A DNA stretch of 10,910 nucleotides from an uncultured Gammaproteobacteria bacterium (GTDB lineage: Bacteria > Pseudomonadota > Gammaproteobacteria > Ga0077536): contig CAIPNE010000213.1 of the NCBI GenBank assembly GCA_903866355.1, positions 1 to 10,910 of the forward strand, written 5' to 3'. Below, in pieces: positions 5,743-10,910 of this stretch (positions within the stretch are counted from its first letter, which is position 1; each line of letters opens with the position of its first letter). The notes beneath the pieces are model-generated. The model searched no databases and was not told the origin of the DNA. It worked only from the letters and a program-made list of their open reading frames with translations. Both the position numbers and the translations under genes were made by a program.

Positions 5743-6195
5743 ATGGCTTGTGGCCTAAAAGAACGCCTTAGCGCTGACATCACCTCCGCAATGAAGGGGG
5801 GCGAGAAAACTCGCCTCATCACATTGCGATTCATGATGGCTGCGCTAAAACAGCAGGAAATCGACACCCGGCTGGAGGTAGATGACACCCACGTCATCGC
5901 TATCCTCACCAAAATGACCAACCAGCGTCGCGAGTCCATCGCGCAGTTTGAGGGTGCCGGGCGTGTGGACCTGGCGGCCAAAGAACGCGCTGAACTCGCC
6001 ATTGTCGAACAATACCTGCCGACGCCGCTCGACGAAGCCGAAATCGACGCCCTCGTTGCAGCGGCGCTGCAAACGGTAGCCGCGGTCACCCTCAAAGACA
6101 TGGGCAAAGTGATGAACGCGCTGCGCCCCCAGCTCATGGGTCGTGCCGACCTGAGCCTCGTCAGTGCCAAGGTAAAACAGCACCTCGGCGGCTGA
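5743..6195 (+). CDS. yqeY: GatB/YqeY-like protein
   Basis: This 150-aa protein belongs to the YqeY family, which resembles the tRNA-binding C-terminal domain of GatB, the amidotransferase subunit. Its physiological role is not settled. Recognisable features are the opening LKERLSADITSAMKGGEKTRLITLRFMMAALKQQEID pattern (first 40 residues; quoted in part), a TNQRRESIAQFEGAGR segment (59–74), EQYLPTPLDEAEID (89–102) and DMGKVMNALRP near residues 118–128, all usual in the family. The ATG at 5743 is the only in-frame start after the rpsU stop and has no visible Shine-Dalgarno. Translation may depend on coupling with rpsU or on the hairpin just upstream. Its place between rpsU and dnaG is common outside the enterics. 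Confidence 0.93.
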   Translation: MACGLKERLSADITSAMKGGEKTRLITLRFMMAALKQQEIDTRLEVDDTHVIAILTKMTNQRRESIAQFEGAGRVDLAAKERAELAIVEQYLPTPLDEAEIDALVAAALQTVAAVTLKDMGKVMNALRPQLMGRADLSLVSAKVKQHLGG

Positions 6196-6261
6196 TTTCG
6201 CGCCGGCCTTTGGCCACCGACCCGGCAGGGTGAATCCCAACGCCGCTCGCCGTTTGCACGG

Positions 6262-6267
6262 TAGAAT
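6262..6267 (+). promoter_or_regulatory. Possible -10 box upstream of dnaG
   Basis: TAGAAT (5 of 6 consensus) lies 42 bp before the dnaG start in the 114-bp yqeY–dnaG gap. No -35 match is found 16–18 bp upstream and there is no extended -10, so this is a weak candidate for an internal promoter of dnaG–rpoD. Confidence 0.22.
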
Positions 6268-6309
6268 CTAGCCCGGTGAGGCGCATAGTGCAGTCTCAGA
6301 GGTGCTGAC

Positions 6310-8046
6310 TTGGCGGGAAAAATTGCTCAATCCTTTATAGATGATCTGCTCTCCCGGGCGGATATCGTGGAGGTCGTGGGCCGCACCGTCACGTTAAAGA
6401 AGGCAGGCCGAGACTTCCAAGGCCTCTGCCCATTTCATAACGAAAAAACCCCCTCGTTTACCGTCAGCCCAGAGAAGCAGTTCTATCATTGCTTTGGCTG
6501 CGGCGCGCACGGATCGGCCATCGGCTTTCTGATGAATCACGACAGCCTCGGTTTTGTAGAAGCCGTGGAAGATCTGGCCGGTGGTCTGCACCTCGCGGTG
6601 CAGTATGAAAGCGAAGGTCCGACCCCCACCGCTAACTACACCCCGCTCTACGAATTAATGACGGCCGCACAGGCGTGTTATGCACGCCTGCTGCGCGAAC
6701 ACCCCACCAAAGAACGGGCCGTGGAATACCTCAAGAGACGAGGCCTCACGGGCGCGGTGGCGAAGACCTTTGGGCTCGGGTACGCCCCCGCTGGCTGGGA
6801 GACTTTGGTCAATCAGCTGGGTGTGGACGCCGCACGTAGGGCGCAACTGGTGGACGCCGGTCTGGCTGTGCCGCGCGACAACGGGACGTTTTACGATCGC
6901 TTTCGTGACCGCATCATTTTTCCCATCCTCGACCGTCGGGGACGCTGCGTCGGCTTGGGTGGCCGCATCATCGATCAAGGCGAACCCAAGTACCTCAATT
7001 CGCCCGAAACCCCAATTTTTCGCAAGCGCCAGGAGCTCTACGGGCTGCATTACGTGCTGAAACATGGCCATCGACCCGAGCGCGTGCTCGTGGTGGAAGG
7101 TTATATGGACGTCGTGGCACTCGCCCAGCATCGCGTGAACAACGCCGTGGCGACCCTCGGCACGGCGACCACCGGGGAACAATTGGAGTTGATCTTCCGG
7201 CATGTTACGGAAATTGTGTTCTGCTTCGATGGCGATAATGCCGGTCGCCGCGCCGCGTGGCGGGCCTTGGAAACGGTGCTCCCCTTGCTACTGGAGGGCC
7301 GCAAAGCCGGCTTTCTGTTTCTGCCGCAGGGACAAGATCCGGACAGCCTCGTGCGCAGCGAAGGCGCGGCGCGGTTTGAATCACCGGAGCACATCACCCC
7401 GTTATCAACTTTTCTGTTCGACCAACTAGCGGCCCGCGCAGACACCAGCAGCCTCGACGGTCGTGCTCAGCTCATCGCACTGGCGCGTCCTCTCATTGGG
7501 AAGGTGCCCGTTGGCCCGTTCCGCCAACTGCTCATTCAGCATCTCGAGAAAATAGCGCAAACCCGCGTGCAAATGGGCCAAGCACAGTCTTTTTCGCCCC
7601 CCGCCAACCCGTCGCCCCCACGGGCGTTGCCATCACGGGCGACACCGCAGGCAGGCCGCGTTCCTTCACTGTTGCGCCGCGCCATCAGTTTATTGGTTCA
7701 CCAGCCAAGCCTCGCCCCGCTGGCGCGGGATCTACCGGCCATCGACGTCGCTCTCAACGACGAAGCCGCCCTGCTATTCACCTTGTTGGAGCGCCTGACG
7801 GCGAATCCTTCCGCGCAGGTTGGGACCTTGCTAGAAAGCCTGCGGGATAGCCCACTATGGCCGCTACTGGAAGAGGTGATGGGCTTACCGATGTTGCTCG
7901 ACGAAACGCAATGGGAAGCAGAATTCAGCGGCGCCATCGAACAACTGCTGAAACAACGTCAGCGCCAACGCTATCGGCGTTTGGTGAGTGAAAAATCCAG
8001 ATTAAGCGGGGTCGACCACGAACTGCCGGGCGCGCCGGGCGTTTAA
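6310..8046 (+). CDS. dnaG: DNA primase DnaG
   Basis: DnaG makes the RNA primers for leading- and lagging-strand replication and works with the DnaB helicase. The 578-aa product has three parts. The zinc-binding domain has Cys40, His43, Cys61 and Cys64 in CPFHNEKTPSF and FYHCFGCGAHG. The RNA-polymerase core with its Toprim fold has VVEGYMD (Glu263), FCFDGDNAGRRAAWRAL (Asp307, Asp309) and GQDPDSLV (Asp343, Asp345), plus YLNSPETPIFRKR (228–240). A Pro-rich linker (about 428–450) leads to the C-terminal helicase-interaction domain (about 450–578). The start codon is TTG (6310–6312) with a good AGAGGT Shine-Dalgarno (6298–6303) six bases away; no in-frame ATG gives the family N-terminus. A rare start codon is consistent with deliberately low primase output, as known for E. 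coli through other means. Confidence 0.98.
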   Translation: MAGKIAQSFIDDLLSRADIVEVVGRTVTLKKAGRDFQGLCPFHNEKTPSFTVSPEKQFYHCFGCGAHGSAIGFLMNHDSLGFVEAVEDLAGGLHLAVQYESEGPTPTANYTPLYELMTAAQACYARLLREHPTKERAVEYLKRRGLTGAVAKTFGLGYAPAGWETLVNQLGVDAARRAQLVDAGLAVPRDNGTFYDRFRDRIIFPILDRRGRCVGLGGRIIDQGEPKYLNSPETPIFRKRQELYGLHYVLKHGHRPERVLVVEGYMDVVALAQHRVNNAVATLGTATTGEQLELIFRHVTEIVFCFDGDNAGRRAAWRALETVLPLLLEGRKAGFLFLPQGQDPDSLVRSEGAARFESPEHITPLSTFLFDQLAARADTSSLDGRAQLIALARPLIGKVPVGPFRQLLIQHLEKIAQTRVQMGQAQSFSPPANPSPPRALPSRATPQAGRVPSLLRRAISLLVHQPSLAPLARDLPAIDVALNDEAALLFTLLERLTANPSAQVGTLLESLRDSPLWPLLEEVMGLPMLLDETQWEAEFSGAIEQLLKQRQRQRYRRLVSEKSRLSGVDHELPGAPGV

Positions 8047-8077
8047 GCTGACAGCGGGGCTGCGGAATGGAACGGAT

Positions 8078-8124
8078 TGGGCTAATATCGCGAGTCATTT
8101 TGCCCGACCGGTCGAAACTTCGAC
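8078..8124 (+). promoter_or_regulatory. dnaG–rpoD gap: -10-like box and two overlapping palindromes
   Basis: The 177-bp gap before rpoD holds TGGGCTAATATC (8078–8089), whose TAATAT resembles a -10 box but lacks a -35. It is followed by CGACCGGTCG (8105–8114), a perfect palindrome, overlapping GTCGAA-AC-TTCGAC (8111–8124), a perfect 6+6 inverted repeat with a 2-nt centre. In E. coli rpoD has its own internal promoters, including a heat-shock one, and the mRNA is processed in the dnaG–rpoD region. These sites are candidates for such control. I see no clear sigma-32 motif. Confidence 0.3.
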
Positions 8125-8223
8125 GCCGCGCCCGACTCCAAGTCAGCCAAAGGCCCTCCAGCATGGTGGTGTGTAAGGGTGACATTCAACTTTCGACGGC
8201 AGACCAGAGGTAGACTTTTTACC

Positions 8224-10083
8224 ATGGCTAATGGACATCCCCCCGCTGAAGACTTGGAATCCAATGACGAGCAATCGCAGCTCAAACGGCTCATTGCCAA
8301 GGGCAAAGAACAGGGTTTTCTGACCTATCACGAGGTGAATGATCACCTCCCTGATGACATCGTCGATCCCGAACAGATCGAAGACATCATCAACATGATG
8401 AACGAAATGGGCATCATGGTGCATGAAACGGCACCTGACACCGACACCCTTTTGCTCAACGAAAACGATGTCGATGAAGAAGCGGCAGAAGAAGCCGCGG
8501 CTGCCATTGCGGCGGTCGACACCGAATTTGGCCGCACCACCGATCCCGTGCGCATGTACATGCGCGAAATGGGCACGGTTGACCTCCTGACCCGCGAGGG
8601 CGAAATCAAAATCGCCAAGCGCATTGAGGAAGGCCTGAACCAAGTGCTCTCCGCAATGACCGATTTCCCGGCCGTCTGCGACCAATTCCTCTTTCGCTAC
8701 GACCAATCCGACCGCGGCGAAATTAAAATCTCGGAACTGATCAGCGGCTTCATCAACCTGCATGAAGAAGCCCCAGAGCCCCGCGAAGAACTGGTTCTAC
8801 CGGTCGAAGCCGAGGCCGTCGCTGGCACCGAAGATGGCGAAGACACCGGCGAAGAAGCCGATCCCATTCCTAACCAGCTCGACCCGGAAGAAGTAAAGCT
8901 GCGTTTTGAGGAATACCGCCGGCTGTACAAAAAAGTGCAGGCGGCCGCCAAGAAAAATGGCCGTGGCCACGCCAAGACAGACGAAGCTCGTAAGGAGCTT
9001 CAGGAAAAATTCCTAGAATTCAAACTCCTGCCCCGGGTCTCGGAGCAGTTGGGCGATATCGTGCGTCGGGTGGTCAAAGAAATCCGCATCAACGAGCGGG
9101 CCATTCAGGAAATCTGCTTGCGGCAGTGCCAAATGCCCCGCAAAGATTTTCTAGAAGTTTTTGGCGATGCTGAACTGGACGCGACTTGGCTCAAGACGCT
9201 TAGCCGTAAGAAAAAACCTTATCTCGCTGCCGTTAAAGATCGCGCGCCCGAGATCGACAGTGCCCTAGAGGCCTTGGCAAAAATTGCCGAAGGCGCGGGC
9301 GTCACGCTGGCGGAAATTAAAGAAATCAACCGCCGGATGTCGACCGGCGAAGCGAAAGCGCGGCGTGCTAAGAAAGAAATGGTGGAGGCCAATCTGCGTT
9401 TGGTTATTTCCATCGCCAAGAAGTACACCAATCGCGGCCTGCTGTTCCTCGACCTCATCCAAGAAGGCAATATTGGCCTGATGAAGGCGGTCGATAAATT
9501 TGAATATCGCCGCGGTTATAAATTTTCTACCTACGCTACTTGGTGGATTCGGCAAGCGATTACCCGGTCCATTGCTGACCAGGCCCGCACCATTCGAATT
9601 CCCGTGCACATTATTGAGACCATCAATAAGCTCTATCGCGTGTCGCGCAAAATCTTGCAGGAGAAGGGGCGCGAACCGACGCCCGAAGAACTCTCCCAGC
9701 GCATGGAAATGCCGGAAGACAAAATCCGCAAGGTGCTAAAAATTGCGAAAGAGCCGATCTCCATGGAGACGCCTATCGGGGATGATGAAGATTCCCACTT
9801 AGGCGATTTCATCGAGGACGCCAATATTCAAGCGCCGGTCGACTCAGCCACCTTTGAAGGTCTGTGTCGTGCCACGCGCGAGGTATTAGAGGGGCTCACG
9901 CCGCGCGAAGCCAAAGTCTTGCGTATGCGCTTCGGGATCGACATGAACACTGACCACACGCTAGAGGAAGTGGGCAAGCAGTTCGACGTCACGCGTGAGC
10001 GAATTCGCCAGATAGAAGCCAAGGCCCTGCGCAAACTGCGCCACCCTTCGCGTTCTGAACGTCTGCGAACCTTCCTCGACTAG
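8224..10083 (+). CDS. rpoD: RNA polymerase primary sigma factor RpoD (sigma-70)
   Basis: RpoD directs RNA polymerase to housekeeping promoters. From ATG 8224 it is 619 aa (E. coli 613). Region 1.1 is recognisable as SQLKRLIAKGKEQGFLTYHE and EDIINMMNEMGI (18–64). Region 1.2 is TDPVRMYMREMGTVDLLTREGE (106–127). An acidic non-conserved insert (about 190–230) follows. Region 2 spans LRLVISIAKKY to WWIRQAITRSIADQARTIR (391–459), with the -10-reading helix residues. Region 3 begins at IPVHIIETINKLYR (459–472). Region 4 is LTPREAKVLRMRFGID and EEVGKQFDVTRERIRQIEAK (558–600), the -35-reading helix-turn-helix. An upstream in-frame GTG at 8179 would add 15 residues but has no proper ribosome site. The AGAGG (8206–8210) is 13 nt from ATG 8224, longer than usual. 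It ends the rpsU–yqeY–dnaG–rpoD block. Confidence 0.98.
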   Translation: MANGHPPAEDLESNDEQSQLKRLIAKGKEQGFLTYHEVNDHLPDDIVDPEQIEDIINMMNEMGIMVHETAPDTDTLLLNENDVDEEAAEEAAAAIAAVDTEFGRTTDPVRMYMREMGTVDLLTREGEIKIAKRIEEGLNQVLSAMTDFPAVCDQFLFRYDQSDRGEIKISELISGFINLHEEAPEPREELVLPVEAEAVAGTEDGEDTGEEADPIPNQLDPEEVKLRFEEYRRLYKKVQAAAKKNGRGHAKTDEARKELQEKFLEFKLLPRVSEQLGDIVRRVVKEIRINERAIQEICLRQCQMPRKDFLEVFGDAELDATWLKTLSRKKKPYLAAVKDRAPEIDSALEALAKIAEGAGVTLAEIKEINRRMSTGEAKARRAKKEMVEANLRLVISIAKKYTNRGLLFLDLIQEGNIGLMKAVDKFEYRRGYKFSTYATWWIRQAITRSIADQARTIRIPVHIIETINKLYRVSRKILQEKGREPTPEELSQRMEMPEDKIRKVLKIAKEPISMETPIGDDEDSHLGDFIEDANIQAPVDSATFEGLCRATREVLEGLTPREAKVLRMRFGIDMNTDHTLEEVGKQFDVTRERIRQIEAKALRKLRHPSRSERLRTFLD

Positions 10084-10093
10084 GTAACTTGGC

Positions 10094-10118
10094 CCGCGCC
10101 GCATAAGCTGCGGCGCGG
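10094..10118 (+). terminator. Strong GC hairpin after rpoD, no T-run
   Basis: CCGCGCCGCA-TAAGC-TGCGGCGCGG is a perfect 10-bp stem with a 5-nt loop, 10 nt past the rpoD stop. It is followed by TGTTCAAACG, not a T-run, and the tRNA begins only 21 nt later, with no room for a promoter in between. It may be a weak terminator. Alternatively, it may be a 3'-protective structure for rpoD mRNA released when the tRNA is processed from a shared transcript. Confidence 0.5.
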
Positions 10119-10139
10119 TGTTCAAACGCTAAAAAATAC

Positions 10140-10216
<77 letters not shown>

Positions 10217-10254
10217 TTTCTCCTTTCTCCGACCGCCAGGGCCAGCCGCGCCAG

Positions 10255-10283
10255 CGACGGTTATTGCCCGGGAATACCGTTCG
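10255..10283. other. Bulged hairpin downstream of tRNA-Ile2
   Basis: ACGGT-T-ATT pairs with AAT-ACCGT around a GCCCGGG loop, and flanking CG/CG pairs extend the stem to about 10 bp with single-base bulges. No T-run follows, so it is not an obvious terminator for the tRNA. It may be part of a structured transcript. Confidence 0.35.
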
Positions 10284-10402
10284 AAACAACCGACGGATAG
10301 CTCCCAGCGTCCCTTGAGTGGTCGACAGCGCGCTGAGGGACCGCTGGTCGCTCACAAAGGCAAACTGGGGCTTCCTAAAGGGCGTTAGGGTCTTAGTGCG
10401 TA

Positions 10403-10466
10403 CTCGGCTCCACCACAGAAAGCCGAGGGTCGGACGGTTGAGTGCCCGACCTCCCCCTGCTGGAGG
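10403..10466 (+). promoter_or_regulatory. Three-hairpin array ending in a Shine-Dalgarno-sequestering stem
   Basis: Hairpin 1 pairs CTCGGCT (10403–10409) with AGCCGAG (10421–10427). Hairpin 2 pairs GGTCGG (10428–10433) with CCGACC (10446–10451). Hairpin 3 pairs CCTCC (10450–10454) with GGAGG (10462–10466). All stems are perfect. GGAGG is a full Shine-Dalgarno located 4 nt before ATG 10471. Hairpins 2 and 3 share 10450–10451, so they compete at their base. This layout is that of a cis-regulatory leader that hides the ribosome site. Whether it is transcribed is unknown. Confidence 0.35.
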
Positions 10467-10470
10467 CTAA

Positions 10471-10653
10471 ATGGCTGGACAACCCAAAGAGCAGGCACAC
10501 AACACTCAGGCGGCATCTCGTTCAGTCTGGCCGAAGATCAGGCCCGATGGCCGTGGTGTTATCTGCCTCGGGAAAACCGGCCCCACCGCCCCAGGTTTTA
10601 GCCTGCGCGCGGCCCCGCCGGCTAGCCGGGTTCGCCCGCTTAAGCCCGTTTAA
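10471..10653 (+). CDS. Possible 60-aa small protein, unrecognised
   Basis: An ATG with GGAGG four bases upstream opens 60 codons ending in TAA. The product is basic and Pro/Ala/Arg-rich, starting MAGQPKEQAHNTQAAS, with no signal peptide, membrane helix or known motif. The leader hairpin that pairs with the GGAGG is the main reason to take it seriously. Against it, a second ORF in another frame (GTG 10442) overlaps it, third-position base use is not clearly biased, and no family is recognised. It may be chance. Confidence 0.2.
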   Translation: MAGQPKEQAHNTQAASRSVWPKIRPDGRGVICLGKTGPTAPGFSLRAAPPASRVRPLKPV

Positions 10654-10711
10654 TGAAACACAATCGCTGGGCTAATATCACTGCGCCTCAACGATTTTTG
10701 CGGCGTAGGGA

Positions 10712-10910
10712 TCAGTACTCACCCAGCGCATGCAGCCGCGAGCGTAGGGCGTCGATTTCTTGCATGAGTTGAAGAATAAGTGCCGCACCCGCCGGATTCA
10801 CGCCCAGATCCTGCTGCAAGCGCAAGGCCACGCGGGCACGTCGGAGATTGTCGCCGCCAAAGCGCCACTCCTGTGGTGAAGGACCGGCCGTTTCCAGCAC
10901 GCCTTCTTCC
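10712..10910 (-). CDS. cbpM: Chaperone modulator CbpM, 5' end cut by window edge
   Basis: CbpM binds the J-domain of CbpA, a DnaJ-like co-chaperone and nucleoid-associated protein, and restrains it. Sixty-five C-terminal codons are visible, ending at TGA 10712–10714. A GTG at 10898–10900 is not taken as the start because the frame stays open to the edge (preceding residues E-E-G). The segment GVLETAGPSPQEWRFGG is the end of the MerR-like first helical half. DNLRRARVALRLQQDLGVN and PAGAALILQLMQEIDALRSRL, the latter coiled-coil-like, match the CbpM family. cbpA is expected just outside the window to the right. No terminator is visible after the stop on the minus strand. Confidence 0.85.
   Translation of the reverse strand, partial: EEGVLETAGPSPQEWRFGGDNLRRARVALRLQQDLGVNPAGAALILQLMQEIDALRSRLHALGEY

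Larger units (their letters stand above)
10217..10711. other. 495-bp region without recognised gene, rich in inverted repeats
   Basis: No known protein or RNA family was recognised on either strand: no tmRNA, RNase P, SRP, 6S or common riboswitch core. Visible structures are a bulged hairpin (10255–10283), GTCCCT/AGGGAC arms just after 10300, three consecutive hairpins (10403–10466), a CCGGCTAGCCGG palindrome (10618–10629) and the 12-mer TGGGCTAATATC (10668–10679), which also occurs before rpoD. It could encode a small RNA, a regulated small ORF, or be the scar of an element inserted at the tRNA. No copy of the tRNA 3' end is seen to support the last. Confidence 0.5.

Noticed and set aside
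6655..7203. 182-codon minus-strand ORF opposite dnaG
   Set aside because: Antisense to the conserved primase core and without any motif.
8143..8763. 206-codon minus-strand ORF opposite the rpoD N-terminus
   Set aside because: It lies antisense to RpoD regions 1.1–1.2, which are clearly coding; its His/Asp/Val-rich composition is what reverse-reading of this sequence gives.
10442..10675. 77-codon plus-strand ORF from GTG
   Set aside because: It overlaps the 10471 ORF in another frame, has no Shine-Dalgarno, starts inside hairpin 2, and resembles no family.
10217..10711. Integrated element with tRNA-derived attachment repeat
   Set aside because: GGCTCCACCA near 10407 only loosely recalls the tRNA 3' end; no duplicate of the T-arm/acceptor sequence and no integrase gene is present.

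Overview
The window reads as a chromosomal housekeeping segment from a gammaproteobacterium with a GC-rich genome. The evidence is the macromolecular-synthesis block rpsU–yqeY–dnaG–rpoD with tsaD, plsY and folB facing it, the RpoD sequence (close to E. coli sigma-70 through regions 2–4), and the CbpM family at the right edge. From memory this order resembles Pseudomonas and sulfur-oxidising/Chromatiales-type relatives. The genus cannot be fixed from the sequence alone.

Left part (1–2320). A truncated msrA with a signal peptide lies downstream of a MidA/NDUFAF7-type methyltransferase on the minus strand. A FolM/PTR1-type pteridine reductase is transcribed divergently from the methyltransferase. 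The roughly 55-bp divergent gap holds a perfect 6+6 inverted repeat.

Middle part (2321–5412). folB, a divergent folK-like gene and a small lipoprotein gene form a minus-strand operon joined by two ATGA stop/start overlaps. plsY diverges from folB across a short region with a good sigma-70 promoter, whose -10 overlaps a -10-like box facing folB. tsaD converges on plsY with a 3-bp gap. With the FolM-type reductase, folB and folK make this a pterin/folate neighbourhood.

Right-centre (5485–10216). rpsU, yqeY, dnaG (TTG start) and rpoD run rightward, followed by a perfect 10-bp hairpin and a CAU-anticodon tRNA whose acceptor stem fits the lysidine-modified tRNA-Ile2. The genes serve translation (S21, TsaD for t6A, tRNA), replication priming (DnaG) and transcription initiation (RpoD).

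Right edge (10217–10910). About 495 bp without a recognisable gene separates the tRNA from the 3' end of cbpM on the minus strand. This gap is rich in inverted repeats. It includes three consecutive hairpins, the last of which pairs a CCTCC with a GGAGG Shine-Dalgarno four bases ahead of a 60-codon ORF. It is the only part of the window not explained by known housekeeping genes and the best place to look for something undescribed. I see no CRISPR array, insertion sequence, phage gene, toxin–antitoxin pair or defence system.
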